A stretch of DNA of 64,000 bases from Mesorhizobium xinjiangense (GCF_009749525.1 NZ_WOAC01000003.1:1-64000); one strand, 5' to 3'; positions 28,630 through 40,131 are shown, counted from the first letter of the stretch. Made by a program: numbers and translations. Notes: generated by a model not told the origin, from the sequence alone.

Positions 28630-31523
28630 GTGAGAGGGAACTGCTCCTTCAGCATCCGCAGGACGGCGTCGGCGGTTTCCGGCTGGCCGAAGAGATAGCT
28701 TTGCACATATTCGCAGCCCATCTGCCGCAGTTCCATTGCGTCTTCCTCGCTTGAGACGCCTTCGGCGACCACCGAGAGGCCGAGTTCATGCCCCATATTG
28801 ACCATTGATTTCAGCAGGACGCTGCGCTTGGAACTGCCGTCCTCGACGAAGCTGCGGTCGATCTTGATGGTGTCGAAGGGAAAGCGGGTGAGATAGGAGA
28901 GCGAGGAATAACCGGTGCCGAAATCGTCCAGCGACAGGCCGATGCCCAATTCGCGCAGCTTCTCCAGCACATGGACCGACTGTTCGGGATTGTGCATGAC
29001 GAGCGATTCGGTGACTTCCAGGCGAAAGCAGCGCGCCGGCAGGTTGGACCGCGCCAGAACGGAGCGCATGTCGGCCACGAGATCCTGGCGCAGCAATTGG
29101 CGGCTCGACAGATTGACCGAGACCGAGAGCTGCGCCGCCCCGATCTCCTTTTGCCACGAGGCGAGGTCGTTGGCGGCCGTCTGCATGGCGAACAGGCCGA
29201 GCGTCACGATCAGGTCGCAGCTTTCGGCAACGGGAATGAATTCCGACGGCGGAATCAGGCCGCGCCGCGGATGCTCCCAGCGCATCAGCGCCTCGAAGCC
29301 GGCAATCGAACCGTCCTCCAGGCGCACGATCGGCTGATAGGCGAGGCGGAACTCGCCGCGATCGATGGCCCGCCTGAGGTCGGCTTCGAGCTGCAGTCGG
29401 TCGGTGCCGAAGGTGCGGAAGGCCGGCCGGAACGGCTCGATGCGGTCGCCGCCGAAGCGCTTTGCCTGATGCATGGCCAGCTCGGCGTCCTTGACCAGGT
29501 CTTCGGCCGCCGTTTCGCTCGAGGTCCAGGAGACGAGGCCCATCGATGCCGAAAGCACGATGTCGCGCCTGGCGAAGTTGATCGGAGCGCAGACGGCCTG
29601 CTTCACGGCCTCGGCAAAGGCGGCGATGCGTGCCGGATCCTGCTCTGAAAGCAGGATGAGCGCGAACTGGTCGCCGGAAAAGCGCGACAGCGAATCCTGC
29701 GGCTTCAGGAGGCGGTGCAGGCGGCGCGCCATGGTCAGCAGGATTGTGTCGCCGGCCGACATGCCGAGGCCCTCATTGACCTGCTTGAAGCGGTCGATGT
29801 CGATGACGAAGACGGTCGGACGCACGGTCTCTTGCGCCCTGGCGATCGAAATGACGGCTTCCAGTCTGTTGAGGAAGAGCTCGCGGCTGGGCAGGCCGGT
29901 CAGATTGTCGTGCACGGCATCGTGCAGCAGGCGTTCCTCCGATTTCTTCTGCTCGGTGACGTCCATCATCGTGCCGACACAGCGAATGACCTCGCCGTCG
30001 GAGCCGATCACCGGGCGCGCCCGCACGAGATACCAGTGAAAGTGGCCATCGGCGCCGCGCAGGCGGAACGATTGCGCAAGCCGGCCGCGCCGATGCTCCA
30101 GGATCATGTCGATCGTCGTGCGGAACATGTCGCGGTCGTCGGCATGCAGCGCCGGCAGCCAGTTGCGGGCCGGGCCCTGCAGGCTGCCCGGCGGCAGGCC
30201 GAGCGGGTCGCAAATGTCTGGGCGCGTGACGACCTTGTCGCGCAACACGTCCCAGTCGAAGACGATGTCGCCGGCGCCAGTCAGCGCCAGCGACTGGCGC
30301 TCCATGTCGCTGAACAGGCCCTGCTGCAGGGCGCCGCCGGCGAACGCGTGCTGCATGACGGTGAAACCGATCAGAAGGATGATCAGGATGAGGCCGCCGC
30401 CGAGTGCCGGCTGGACGATGTCGTTGTCCAGCATCCCGAGCGCCGCCATGCCGGAACCGGCGAGCCAGACGAGGATCATCAGCCAGCTCGGAACCAGCAT
30501 GATCGCCCGGTCGTAGCCGCGAAATCCGAGATAGACGATGAGGCCGATGCCCAGCACTGCCGTGGCGGCGAACGATATGCGCGCAATGCCCGCCGCGACG
30601 GCCGGATCGAAGATCGCCACGCCGGCGATGGCGACGAGGATGAGGATCCAGGCCAGCGCCCCGTAGGAGAAATGGCCGTGCCAGCGGTTCAGATTGAGAT
30701 AGGTGAACAGGAACACCACGAGCGTTCCCGCAAGGGCCAGTTCCGCGCCCGCCCGCCACATCTGTTCATTGCCTGGCGAAAGCTCTATGATCTGGCTCAG
30801 GAAGCCGAAATCGACGCAGATATAGGCAAGCACCGACCAGGCCAGCGCCGCGGTTGCCGGAAACATCGACGTGCCCTTGACGACGAACAGGATCGTCAGG
30901 AACAGCGCCAGGAGACCGGCGATGCCGATGACGATGCCACGGTAGAGCGTGTATGAATTGATCGTGTCCTTGTAGGCCTCGGGATCCCATAGATAGACTT
31001 GCGGCACCTTGGGCGAGGAGAGTTCGGCGACGAATGTCACCACGGCTCCGGGATTGAGCGTCACGCGGAAGACGTCGGCCTCGGCGCTGGCCTCCCGGTC
31101 GAGCGCAAATCCCTCGCTGGGGGTGATCGCGGCGATGCGGTGAGACCCCAGATCGGGCCATATGATGCCTGAGCCGACGAGCCTGAAATGGGGTGCCACG
31201 ATCAGACGGTCGAGCTGCTGCTCGCTTGTATTGGCAAGCGCGAAGACGGCCCAGTCGCCGGACGAGCGCTCATCCTGCGCCTCGACTTCGATGCGCCGCA
31301 CGATCCCGTCAATGCCCGGCGCCGTCGATACCTGGAAATTGGCGCCCTGATTGCGGTGGATTTCCAGGGCGCGGGAAAGGTCGAGTGCGACGTCGTCGCG
31401 CGAGATCTTGATCGGTTCGACCGCCTGGGCGGGCAGGATTGCCGAAAGGATCGACATCACGGCAACGATCAGCGCTGCCGCCACCGGGATAGTCCGGCCT
31501 GTCGATGTCGATCTAGCTGTCAA
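28620..31523 (-). CDS. Membrane sensor PAS-GGDEF-EAL protein, probably a c-di-GMP phosphodiesterase
   Basis: This 967-residue protein has a signal peptide (cleavage near AQAVEP), a periplasmic sensory domain (about 36-190), seven or eight transmembrane helices of the 7TMR-DISM type (about 195-395), a PAS/PAC domain (about 405-530), GGDEF (about 530-700) and EAL (about 705-960). The GGDEF signature is changed to SGDQF at 616-620, so cyclase activity is doubtful. The EAL site looks complete: [10 protein letters not shown] at 743, [13 protein letters not shown] and [12 protein letters not shown] expect c-di-GMP breakdown controlled by an outside signal. Its start overlaps the GNAT gene stop by 11 bases. 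Confidence 0.93.
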   Translation of the reverse strand: MTARSTSTGRTIPVAAALIVAVMSILSAILPAQAVEPIKISRDDVALDLSRALEIHRNQGANFQVSTAPGIDGIVRRIEVEAQDERSSGDWAVFALANTSEQQLDRLIVAPHFRLVGSGIIWPDLGSHRIAAITPSEGFALDREASAEADVFRVTLNPGAVVTFVAELSSPKVPQVYLWDPEAYKDTINSYTLYRGIVIGIAGLLALFLTILFVVKGTSMFPATAALAWSVLAYICVDFGFLSQIIELSPGNEQMWRAGAELALAGTLVVFLFTYLNLNRWHGHFSYGALAWILILVAIAGVAIFDPAVAAGIARISFAATAVLGIGLIVYLGFRGYDRAIMLVPSWLMILVWLAGSGMAALGMLDNDIVQPALGGGLILIILLIGFTVMQHAFAGGALQQGLFSDMERQSLALTGAGDIVFDWDVLRDKVVTRPDICDPLGLPPGSLQGPARNWLPALHADDRDMFRTTIDMILEHRRGRLAQSFRLRGADGHFHWYLVRARPVIGSDGEVIRCVGTMMDVTEQKKSEERLLHDAVHDNLTGLPSRELFLNRLEAVISIARAQETVRPTVFVIDIDRFKQVNEGLGMSAGDTILLTMARRLHRLLKPQDSLSRFSGDQFALILLSEQDPARIAAFAEAVKQAVCAPINFARRDIVLSASMGLVSWTSSETAAEDLVKDAELAMHQAKRFGGDRIEPFRPAFRTFGTDRLQLEADLRRAIDRGEFRLAYQPIVRLEDGSIAGFEALMRWEHPRRGLIPPSEFIPVAESCDLIVTLGLFAMQTAANDLASWQKEIGAAQLSVSVNLSSRQLLRQDLVADMRSVLARSNLPARCFRLEVTESLVMHNPEQSVHVLEKLRELGIGLSLDDFGTGYSSLSYLTRFPFDTIKIDRSFVEDGSSKRSVLLKSMVNMGHELGLSVVAEGVSSEEDAMELRQMGCEYVQSYLFGQPETADAVLRMLKEQFPLTQA

Positions 31524-32124
31524 TGGTGCTGCCCCGCGTCGCTAGGTGTTGATACTCGTCCTCGATCAGCGCGTAAAGATAGTGGTCCCGCCACGTTCCG
31601 CTGATTCTCAAATAGGAATGCAACAGCCCTTCGCGGGTAAATCCGGCTTTTTCAAGTACGCGCACGGATCGCTTGTTGTCGGGAATGCAGGCCGCTTCGA
31701 TCCGGTGCAGCTTGAGATCGCTGAAGCAGTAAGGCACCAGCAGGCGCAGTGCCTCCAGCATCAGTCCGTTGCCAGCATGGCGTTCGCCCATCCAGTAGCC
31801 GATCTGCGCCGACTGCGCCACGCCCCGACGTATGTTGCCGATCGAGATGCCTCCGGCCAGCGCGCCGTTGTCGTTGCGGTAGATGAAGAAGGAAGCGCCC
31901 GTTCCGTTGTTGTATTCCTGGCGGTAACGCCTCAGGCGGGCTCGCCAGGCCGGCAGGTCCAGCTCGTCCGGCGCCCAGCGCGGCTCCCATTTTTCCAGGA
32001 AGTTCCGGCTTTGCCGCCTGAGTTCCGCCCATTCTGCAAAATCGCCGGAGCGCGGAAAACGCAGCGTCACCCTTTCTCCGGCGAGGCTTGGATAATCCAG
32101 TCCGAGAAACGACAGCGAGATCAT
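31513..32124 (-). CDS. GNAT N-acetyltransferase, RimJ/RimL type
   Basis: This 203-residue acetyl-CoA-dependent acetyltransferase resembles the ribosomal-protein acetyltransferases RimJ and RimL. Typical parts are GERVTLRFPRSGDFAEWAEL, the acetyl-CoA region QIGYWMGERHAGNGLMLEAL, and the C-terminal LHRIEAACIPDNKRSVRVLE with KAGFTREGLL after it. The substrate may be a ribosomal protein N-terminus or another small amine. It lies between the M16 peptidase and EAL genes and overlaps the latter. Confidence 0.9.
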   Translation of the reverse strand: MISLSFLGLDYPSLAGERVTLRFPRSGDFAEWAELRRQSRNFLEKWEPRWAPDELDLPAWRARLRRYRQEYNNGTGASFFIYRNDNGALAGGISIGNIRRGVAQSAQIGYWMGERHAGNGLMLEALRLLVPYCFSDLKLHRIEAACIPDNKRSVRVLEKAGFTREGLLHSYLRISGTWRDHYLYALIEDEYQHLATRGSTIDS

Positions 32125-32145
32125 GGCGCCGCGGTCCCCGGTGGC

Positions 32146-33438
32146 TTAGACGGCCAGTCTACGGCCCGCAGTCTGGTCGGTGGGGAGCGCGCTCGCGATG
32201 CCTTCGAATGACGCCAGCGTTCCGACCGGGCCGATCGCGGCAACCGTGGGGCGTGTCGAGAACAGCCGCGCCGAAAGGTCCGTCAGCCGCTCGACGTTGA
32301 CGCCCGACAGACGGTCCATCAACTCGTCGTTTGTCACCGGCCTGCCGAAGAGAAGCATCTGCCTAGCGATCTGGGCGGCACGGCTGGCCGGGCTTTCGCT
32401 CGATATCATCAGTCCGGCGCGATATTGGGCCCGTGCCCGCTTGAGTTCGTCTTCCTTGATGTGCTCGCCGGCCTTCTGCAATTCGTTGAGCAGTATGGGT
32501 ACCAGTTCGGCAATGTCTTCCTTGCCCGTGGCGGCATGGATGCCGAAGATGCCGGTGTCGGAAAACCCCCAATGGAAAGCGTAGACCGCGTAGCACAGGC
32601 CACGCTTTTCGCGCACTTCCTGGAACAGGCGTGACGACATGCCGCCGCCAAGGATCATCGACAGGATCTGCGAGGCGTAGAAATCGCGCACGTGATAGGC
32701 GCGGCCCTCGAAGCCGAGAATGATCTGGGCATCCATGAGATCGCGATGCTCGCGATAGTCGCCGCCGACATAATTCGCCGTCTGCGGCACGCGTCCGGGT
32801 GCCTTGGCGCGGAAGCTTCCCAGGCGTTTCTCGACTTCGCGCACGAAGTCCTCGTGGCGGACCCCGCCGGCGGCGACCACCACCATCCGCTCCGCTCCGT
32901 ACTGGCGTTGCATGAAGGAATGGATCTGCTCGGGCGAAAAGGAAGCCACCGTTTCCGGCGTGCCCAGGATCGAGCGGCCGATGGTCTGATGGCGATAGGC
33001 CGCCTCGGTGAAGCGGTCGAACACGATGTCGTCCGGCGTATCGTGCGCAGCGCCGATTTCCTGCAGGATGACGTGTTTTTCACGTTCCAACTCGCTGGGA
33101 TCGAAGCGGGAATCGGTCAGGATATCGGCCAGAAGATCGACCGCCAGCGGCACGTCGTCCTTCAGCACCCGGGCGAAGAACGAGGTCGTCTCGACGCTGG
33201 TGGCGGCGTTGATCTCGCCGCCGACATCCTCGATCTGGGAGGCGATGTCCCAGGCGGTGCGTGATCCGGTGCCCTTGAACGCCATATGTTCGAGCAGATG
33301 GGCAATGCCGTGCTCGTCTTCGCGCTCGTTGCGCGAGCCCGACTTGACCCAGACACCCAGAGCCACGGATTCAATATGGGGCAGAGTCTCGGATGCAACC
33401 GTCAGGCCGTTCGACAGACGGCTCACCTCAACACCCAT
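32146..33438 (-). CDS. M16 family zinc peptidase (processing-peptidase-like)
   Basis: This 430-residue pitrilysin-family protein resembles the beta subunit of the mitochondrial processing peptidase and rhizobial PqqL-like proteins. The inverted zinc motif HxxEH is intact in HLLEHMAFKGTGSR (about 47-51), with the distal Glu in the EREKHVILQEIGAA region. The second half is the inactive partner domain. It is likely soluble. It starts three bases after the thrC stop, an arrangement shared by many rhizobia. Confidence 0.94.
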   Translation of the reverse strand: MGVEVSRLSNGLTVASETLPHIESVALGVWVKSGSRNEREDEHGIAHLLEHMAFKGTGSRTAWDIASQIEDVGGEINAATSVETTSFFARVLKDDVPLAVDLLADILTDSRFDPSELEREKHVILQEIGAAHDTPDDIVFDRFTEAAYRHQTIGRSILGTPETVASFSPEQIHSFMQRQYGAERMVVVAAGGVRHEDFVREVEKRLGSFRAKAPGRVPQTANYVGGDYREHRDLMDAQIILGFEGRAYHVRDFYASQILSMILGGGMSSRLFQEVREKRGLCYAVYAFHWGFSDTGIFGIHAATGKEDIAELVPILLNELQKAGEHIKEDELKRARAQYRAGLMISSESPASRAAQIARQMLLFGRPVTNDELMDRLSGVNVERLTDLSARLFSTRPTVAAIGPVGTLASFEGIASALPTDQTAGRRLAV

Positions 33439-33441
33439 GTA

Positions 33442-34860
33442 TCACAATCTCCCTGGTACTCCTGATGCCGCCAAACTGGCGTGGCGGCTCACATGATCCT
33501 CCACCGACTTCAGCTCCGATGGAAGGATACTGTAACGTTCTTCCCGATCCATAAGCCCCGAAAGCCACGATGGCAAGGATGGGGCGATGCCGCTCGCCGA
33601 TTCGACCGCATCGGGGAATTTCGCCGGGTGGGCCGTTGCCAGAACGACCATGGGCACGGGGGATGCTTCCTGCTCGCGCGCGACCTTGACCGCGCTGGCC
33701 GTGTGCGGGTCGAGCAGGTAATCGCTTTCGGCGTGGACGGCGCGGATCGTCGCCGCCGTCTCATTGACCGTTGAGCGCCCGGCGGAGAAGTCGGCGCGGA
33801 TTGCCGCAAGCACATCGGGAGCCAGCGTAAAGGCGCCGGATTGACGCAGACCTTCCATGCTGGCGGCGGTGGCGGCGCTGTCGCGTCCCGACGCCTCGAA
33901 CATGAGCCGCTCGAAATTGGACGAAACCTGGATGTCCATCGACGGCGAGGTCGTCTCCACGACGCCACGCATTTCATAGACGCCCGTCTCCAGGGTGCGC
34001 GCCAGGATGTCGTTGTCGTTGGTCGCGATGGTCAGCCGCTCGATCGGCAGCCCCATGCGGCGGGCGGCGTAGCCAGCGAAGATGTCGCCGAAATTGCCGG
34101 TCGGCACGATGAAGGAGACCGGCCGGTCCGGCCCGCCCAGCGAAAGGGCGGCGGAGAAGTAATAGACGATCTGGGCCATGATGCGGGCCCAGTTGATCGA
34201 GTTGACGCCGGCCAGCGCCATCCGGTCGCGGAAGGCGTGGTCGTTGAACATCGCTTTGACGAGGCCCTGGCAATCGTCGAAATTGCCGTCGATCGCCAGC
34301 GCATGGACATTGGGCGCGCCGGAGGTCGTCATCTGCCGCTGCTGCACCGGCGAGACCCTGCCATGCGGAAACAGGATGAAGACATCGGTGCGGCTGCGCC
34401 CGCCGAAGGCGTCGATTGCCGCGCCGCCCGTGTCGCCCGACGTCGCCCCGACGATGGTGGCGCGCTCGCCGCGCTCGGCAAGCACATGGTCCATCAGCCG
34501 CGCGAGGAGTTGCATTGCCACGTCCTTGAAGGCGAGCGTCGGGCCGTGGAAGAGCTCGAGGACGAACTCGTTTGGCCGCGTCTGCACGATCGGACAGGTG
34601 GCGGCGTGGCGGAATGTCGCATAGGTCTCGCGCAGGATCGTCTCGAAGGTCTGCGTTTTGATCTCGCCGCCCAGGAACGGCGTGAGCAGCCGGGCGGCCA
34701 GTTGCGGATAATCCAGGCCACGCATGGCGCGGATTTCGTCCACGGTGAAATGCGGCCATTCCTCCGGGACGTAGAGGCCGCCGTCACGCGCCAGACCCGC
34801 CAGGAGAACGTCGGAAAACTCCAGGATCGGGGCATTACCCCTTGTGCTTACATATCGCAT
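33442..34860 (-). CDS. thrC: Threonine synthase
   Basis: This PLP enzyme converts O-phosphohomoserine to threonine. The 472-residue protein is the longer bacterial/fungal type. Features are MRYVSTRGNAPILEFSDVLL at the N-terminus, the PLP lysine in HGPTLAFKDVAMQLL (about residue 113), the phosphate-binding VGATSGDTGGAAIDAF, and SINWARIMAQIVYYF. The gene opens the run thrC-M16-GNAT-EAL, with very short gaps or overlaps. Homoserine kinase ThrB is elsewhere in the window. Confidence 0.97.
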   Translation of the reverse strand: MRYVSTRGNAPILEFSDVLLAGLARDGGLYVPEEWPHFTVDEIRAMRGLDYPQLAARLLTPFLGGEIKTQTFETILRETYATFRHAATCPIVQTRPNEFVLELFHGPTLAFKDVAMQLLARLMDHVLAERGERATIVGATSGDTGGAAIDAFGGRSRTDVFILFPHGRVSPVQQRQMTTSGAPNVHALAIDGNFDDCQGLVKAMFNDHAFRDRMALAGVNSINWARIMAQIVYYFSAALSLGGPDRPVSFIVPTGNFGDIFAGYAARRMGLPIERLTIATNDNDILARTLETGVYEMRGVVETTSPSMDIQVSSNFERLMFEASGRDSAATAASMEGLRQSGAFTLAPDVLAAIRADFSAGRSTVNETAATIRAVHAESDYLLDPHTASAVKVAREQEASPVPMVVLATAHPAKFPDAVESASGIAPSLPSWLSGLMDREERYSILPSELKSVEDHVSRHASLAASGVPGRL

Positions 34861-34977
34861 GATTATCCATTCGTGCCGGCGTGTATCGCTTGCCCATCAA
34901 AAACCGCATTCGATTGGTCGCATTTTGTCCGCGGCGTTGATATAGAACGCCGGCATTGCGAGAGGGAAGTGCAACAG

Positions 34978-35553
34978 ATGAGTTTCCTATTGGCTGAGAG
35001 GCAGTTTTTCGCGCGCGCGGCGGCGGCCGTATTCATTCTTGCCATTGCAGGGTGCCAATCGACCGACAGCGGTACCAATGTTTCAGGCGCCGGCACGACG
35101 CAGGAAACGGCGCCCGAGCAGGTATCCGTGGAAGAACTGCGCGCCTACTGTCCCAAGGTTTCGTTGCGATCGGGCACCGCTTCCTACAACACCTATGAAA
35201 GGGGCGGGGAGGGCGATCCGGAGCGCATCATCTACCAGGCCTCGATCGAAGATGTGACGCGCAGCTGCAAGTATCAGGGCGGCACGCTGACCATGAATGT
35301 CGCGGCCGCCGGCAAGGTCGTCCCCGGCCCGGTCGGCAAGCAGGGCAGGATCACCATGCCGATCCGCGTCGCCGTGCTGCGCGGCGACGAAGTGCTCTAT
35401 TCGCGCTTGAGCAAGTATCAGGTCTCCATTGCGCCAGGGGGCGCGGCCACGCAGTTCATCTTCAACGATGCAAACGTGTCCTTCCCGGCACCCACGGCGC
35501 CCAATGTTCAGGTGTTCGTCGGTTATGACGAAGGCCCGGACGCCGCGCGCTAA
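34978..35553 (+). CDS. Putative lipoprotein of unknown function
   Basis: This 191-residue protein has a basic N-terminus, a hydrophobic stretch and a lipobox ILAIAGC (Cys at about 24), so it is probably lipid-anchored. The mature domain contains EELRAYCPKVSLRSGTASYN, two more cysteines (DVTRSCKYQGGTLTMNVAAA), and a beta-rich C-terminal part. The cysteines may form a disulfide in the periplasm. I do not recognise a functional family, though similar proteins occur widely in Rhizobiales. GAGAGGGAAGTG precedes the ATG, fixing the start within a longer open frame. Confidence 0.83.
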   Translation: MSFLLAERQFFARAAAAVFILAIAGCQSTDSGTNVSGAGTTQETAPEQVSVEELRAYCPKVSLRSGTASYNTYERGGEGDPERIIYQASIEDVTRSCKYQGGTLTMNVAAAGKVVPGPVGKQGRITMPIRVAVLRGDEVLYSRLSKYQVSIAPGGAATQFIFNDANVSFPAPTAPNVQVFVGYDEGPDAAR

Positions 35554-35559
35554 ACTTGC

Positions 35560-35628
35560 CCCGCTCAAACGGAATCGTTTGAGCGAAAGGCACATGTTCC
35601 AGCATACTGATCTGGCGCGCGCTGGTCC
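35560..35628. repeat. Dispersed repeat B, copy 3, with perfect hairpin
   Basis: CGCTCAAACG at 35562-35571 pairs perfectly with CGTTTGAGCG at 35576-35585 around GAAT. The following ACATGTTCC and the GGCGCGCGCTGGT near 35614-35626 echo repeat B at 11793 and 22571. It lies between convergent lipoprotein and HAD genes and may also end both transcripts. Confidence 0.65.
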
Positions 35629-35638
35629 GGCCGGACAG

Positions 35639-36325
35639 TCAGATGATGTCGCCGAATTCCGACAGTGCGGCGATGACGGAGGCGAAATCGCTCCAGCGAT
35701 TGATCACGGTTTCGGCGCCGGCCTCCGTCAGCCGGTCGGCATGTCCGGGATAGGTGTGGCTGCCGCCGGTGAAACCGATGACCCGCATGCCGGCCGCCTT
35801 GGCGCCCGCGATTCCGTGGACGGAATCCTCGACAACGAAGGTCTCGGCAGGCTCCGCGCCCATTTTCTCGGCCGCGTACAAGAACACGTCGGGCGCGGGT
35901 TTCGGGCGCTTTGACGGTGTTGCTGCAGAAGAGAAGACGTGCTCGCCGAACAGCGATTTCAGGCCGGTCCTGGTCAGCATGGCGTCAAGCCGCTCGGGCG
36001 TCGAGTTCGAGCAGATGCAGCGCGGCCCCTGCACGGACAGGACGGCCTGGCCGGCGCCGTCGATCATCCGCACCTCGCGCTTGAGCCGCTCGTCCACGGC
36101 CGTTTCCGCCTTGTCGATCAGATTGGCCTGGAAGGGAATTTGCGCCTCCGCCTCCAGCCGCAGCAGGATGTCGCGAAAGGTCAGCCCGGCATAATTCGAG
36201 GCGATTTCCTCGGCCGAAATCTCGAAGCCGGCCGCCGTTATCAGCGATGCCTCGACGCGGGCCGCGATGATTTCGGAATCCACCAGCACGCCATCGCAAT
36301 CGAATATGACCAGCTGTGGCTGCAT
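35639..36325 (-). CDS. HAD-superfamily hydrolase (phosphoglycolate/phosphosugar phosphatase-like)
   Basis: This 228-residue HAD phosphatase has motif I in VIFDCDGVLVDSE (nucleophile Asp near residue 9), motif II around CICSNSTPERLD, motif III Lys in KRPKPAPDVFLYAAE and motif IV in FVVEDSVHGIAGAKAAGM. The helical cap follows motif I, as in beta-phosphoglucomutase and phosphoglycolate phosphatases. The substrate is not predictable. The start is placed at MQPQLVIFD, immediately before motif I. Confidence 0.9.
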   Translation of the reverse strand: MQPQLVIFDCDGVLVDSEIIAARVEASLITAAGFEISAEEIASNYAGLTFRDILLRLEAEAQIPFQANLIDKAETAVDERLKREVRMIDGAGQAVLSVQGPRCICSNSTPERLDAMLTRTGLKSLFGEHVFSSAATPSKRPKPAPDVFLYAAEKMGAEPAETFVVEDSVHGIAGAKAAGMRVIGFTGGSHTYPGHADRLTEAGAETVINRWSDFASVIAALSEFGDII

Positions 36326-36446
36326 ATGTTCGTCTCTCTGTCGGGAAGGAGTTCGGAGGACTGGCAAGGTGTCCATCGCACCTTGCGCGCCTCATAGCCG
36401 AATGCGGCGCATGAGGCAAATCGTTGCCGCGTTTCACCAAATCTTT

Positions 36447-37637
<1,191 letters not shown>

Positions 37638-37685
37638 TCGCACCGGCTGCTTGTGAGCGATGTGGCGCCTGGCGGCCCACCCGCT

Positions 37686-38297
37686 TCATGCGGCGATGCC
37701 GTATGAGCCGAGGTCCTCGCGGAGTTTCGCGGCGCCGGTGAAATGCACCGCTTGCCAGCCTGCCAGCTTCGCGCCCTCAACATTGTGCGGGCTGTCGTCG
37801 ATGAAGATCGTGTCGGCCGGTGCCAAGTCGAATGCATCGGCATGGCGCTCATAGATGCGGCGGTCGGGCTTGATAAGGCCGACCTCGCCCGACACCGTCA
37901 CGCCGCGCGGCCGATTGAGGAAGTCGTAGCGCTGCCGCGCCTCGGCAAAAGTATCGGCGGCGAAATTGGTCAGCATGGTCACGTCATGGCCCGCGTCGAT
38001 CAGTCCCGTCATCAGCGCAACGGTGTCCTCGTAGGCGTGCGGCACCATTTCGTGCCAGTGGCGGCGGAAGGCGCGAATATTGTCGGCCTGCTGCGGAAAA
38101 CTGGCGATCAGTTCCGCCTCGGCTTCCTCCCACGTCCTGCCGCGATCCTGTTCGATATTCCAATCATGGGTGCAGACATTGTCGAAGAACCAGCGCCGCT
38201 CATCGGCATCGGGGATCAGCCGCGAATAAGGCAGGTCCGGATCGTAATGGATGAGCACCTTGCCGATGTCGAACACGATATGACGGATTTCGGGCAT
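37686..38297 (-). CDS. HAD family hydrolase, YihX/haloacid-dehalogenase-like
   Basis: This 203-residue protein has motif I VFDIGKVLIHYDP (nucleophile Asp near residue 10), motif II in TMLTNFAAD, motif III Lys in GLIKPDRRIYE and motif IV in IFIDDSPHNVEGA. The second motif-I Asp is replaced by Gly, as in the YihX-like branch (FDxGxVL). A small helical cap follows. The substrate is unknown. It starts twelve bases after mutY on the same strand. Confidence 0.88.
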   Translation of the reverse strand: MPEIRHIVFDIGKVLIHYDPDLPYSRLIPDADERRWFFDNVCTHDWNIEQDRGRTWEEAEAELIASFPQQADNIRAFRRHWHEMVPHAYEDTVALMTGLIDAGHDVTMLTNFAADTFAEARQRYDFLNRPRGVTVSGEVGLIKPDRRIYERHADAFDLAPADTIFIDDSPHNVEGAKLAGWQAVHFTGAAKLREDLGSYGIAA

Positions 38298-38309
38298 GCG
38301 GGACTCCGG

Positions 38310-39440
38310 TCAGTTTGCGTTGGGTGTGCGCCGAACGGGGCCCGGCTTCCTGGTCGCGCCGGGGATTGCGGCTTCTATCACCTTCTTCATGACGGTCGGC
38401 AGGGCCTCGCTGTGAATGTCCTGCGGCTGCGACCACCAATGGCCGGCCGGCGCGGTCTGTTCGGGCAGATGGGCGAGATAGACCGTCAGTTCAAGCTCGA
38501 AATGGGTAAACACATGGGCAACCGAGCCTGCATCCTTCCAGGTCGCGGCAAAGGGCGCGTCGGTGGCCGACCGGCCTCCGTCGACGCGCGCCGACCAGCC
38601 GGTCGTCGGCACCTCCGTCATGCCGGCGAGCAGACCTTTTTCGGCCCGTTTGCGCAGCAGTACGGCGCCGTCGGCACGCCGCGCGACGAAAGCGGCGCCC
38701 CGCCGCTTCGGCTTGGGTCGCCGGGCCGCCTTGAGCGGATAGAGCGCCGGGTCGCCGGTGCGCAGTCCCGTGCACTGTTGCCTCAGCGGACAGACGATGC
38801 AGGCTGGACGTTTCGGGGTGCAGATGGTGGCGCCGAGATCCATCATCGCCTGGGCGAAATCGCCGGGCCTGTCGTGCGGCAGGATCGAGGCGAGGAAGGC
38901 CCGGATTTGCGGCTTTGCTGCCGGCAGCGCCGTGGCGATGGCGCGCAGGCGGGTGATGACGCGCTCGACATTGCCGTCGACGACGATGGCCGGCATGTTG
39001 AAGGCGATGGCCGCGATCGCCCCGGCCGTGTAGTCGCCGATGCCCGGCAGGGCCTTCAGCCCGGCTTCGGTGTCGGGAAAGCGTCCGCCGTGAATATCGG
39101 TGACGGCCCGGGCACATTTGTGCAGGTTGCGGGCACGCGAATAATAGCCGAGCCCGGCCCAGGCCCGCATGATCTCGTCCTGTCCGGCCGCCGCCAGCGC
39201 GGCCACGTCCGGCCAGCGCTCGATGAAGGTGAGAAAGTAGGGTTTGACCGCCGCCACGGTCGTCTGCTGCAGCATGATCTCCGACAGCCAGACATGATAG
39301 GGATCGGGCCGCTTTCCGGCGGCGATCGCATTCGGCGGCGTGCGCCAGGGCAGGTCGCGGCAATGCGCGTCGTACCATTCGAGCAGGGCCGGCGCGATGT
39401 CGTCGGTGGCACGGTCGGTCTTGTGGATTTCGGCTGTCAT
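38310..39440 (-). CDS. mutY: A/G-specific adenine DNA glycosylase
   Basis: MutY removes adenine mispaired with 8-oxoguanine. The 376-residue protein has the catalytic Glu in WLSEIMLQQTTV (about residue 54), the helix-hairpin-helix and catalytic Asp in LPGIGDYTAGAI through VVDGNVERV, the iron-sulfur loop CTPKRPACIVCPLRQQC with C-x6-C-x2-C-x5-C spacing, and the C-terminal NUDIX-like 8-oxoG recognition domain (RRGAAFVARRADGAVLLRKR). It is divergent from the DUF721 gene. Confidence 0.97.
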   Translation of the reverse strand: MTAEIHKTDRATDDIAPALLEWYDAHCRDLPWRTPPNAIAAGKRPDPYHVWLSEIMLQQTTVAAVKPYFLTFIERWPDVAALAAAGQDEIMRAWAGLGYYSRARNLHKCARAVTDIHGGRFPDTEAGLKALPGIGDYTAGAIAAIAFNMPAIVVDGNVERVITRLRAIATALPAAKPQIRAFLASILPHDRPGDFAQAMMDLGATICTPKRPACIVCPLRQQCTGLRTGDPALYPLKAARRPKPKRRGAAFVARRADGAVLLRKRAEKGLLAGMTEVPTTGWSARVDGGRSATDAPFAATWKDAGSVAHVFTHFELELTVYLAHLPEQTAPAGHWWSQPQDIHSEALPTVMKKVIEAAIPGATRKPGPVRRTPNAN

Positions 39441-39496
39441 GTGCGCGGCGGGTTCGGTAGACTTCGATCAGGACGTGCCGCGATGGGGCGGCGTCG

Positions 39497-40003
39497 ATGA
39501 GAACGGTCATGGCAGGGAAACGGCAAGGCGGCAATCCCACCGCCGTCAGCGATCTGACGAGCGGCATACTCGACCCCGTCCTGCGCAAGCGGGCCGGTCT
39601 GTCGGTGTCGCTGGTGCAGTCCTGGGAGGAGATCGCGGGCCCGCGGCTGGCCGCGCAGACGCGGCCCGAACGCATCGCCTGGCCGCGGCGGGTGAGCGAC
39701 GACGACCCATTCCAGCCGGCCACGCTGGTGGTCGCCTGTGCCGGCGCGGCGGCGCTGCGTCTGCAGCACGAGACGGGCGAGCTCGTGGCCCGCGTCAACG
39801 CCTTTCTGGGCTATTCGGCCATCGGCCGCATCAAGATCGTGCAAAAGCCGGTCGACGCGGCCGGGCCGAAGGCACGCCCGGCGCCGCGCTCCCTGTCGGA
39901 TTCGGAGGAGGCGCGCCTGGCATCCACCGTTGACGGCATCGAGGACGAGGCGCTTCGGGCATCGTTGCGACGGTTGGGACGGTCGGTGCTGGGCTCCAGG
40001 TGA
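39497..40003 (+). CDS. DUF721 (DciA-like) protein
   Basis: This 168-residue protein contains a DUF721 domain (about 15-110): ILDPVLRKRAGLSVSLVQSW then EEIAGPRLAAQTRPERIAWP. DUF721 includes DciA, the ancestral loader of the replicative helicase in bacteria without DnaC. Whether this version loads DnaB is inference. The tail is basic and may bind DNA. An alternative start is the ATG at 39509. It opens a run with the DsbA-like and smc genes, common in Rhizobiales. Confidence 0.88.
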   Translation: MRTVMAGKRQGGNPTAVSDLTSGILDPVLRKRAGLSVSLVQSWEEIAGPRLAAQTRPERIAWPRRVSDDDPFQPATLVVACAGAAALRLQHETGELVARVNAFLGYSAIGRIKIVQKPVDAAGPKARPAPRSLSDSEEARLASTVDGIEDEALRASLRRLGRSVLGSR

Positions 40004-40131
40004 TAGCGCTTTCGTGAACACAGTGTCGATTTTCGGCCTGTGCATGTGGCCGGCCCTGCCTTATTAACCGCCAAGTCTCGCTTTTGGGTCACAAACGAGT
40101 GCACACTTCAATGTAAGGATAGGTGATTCGC

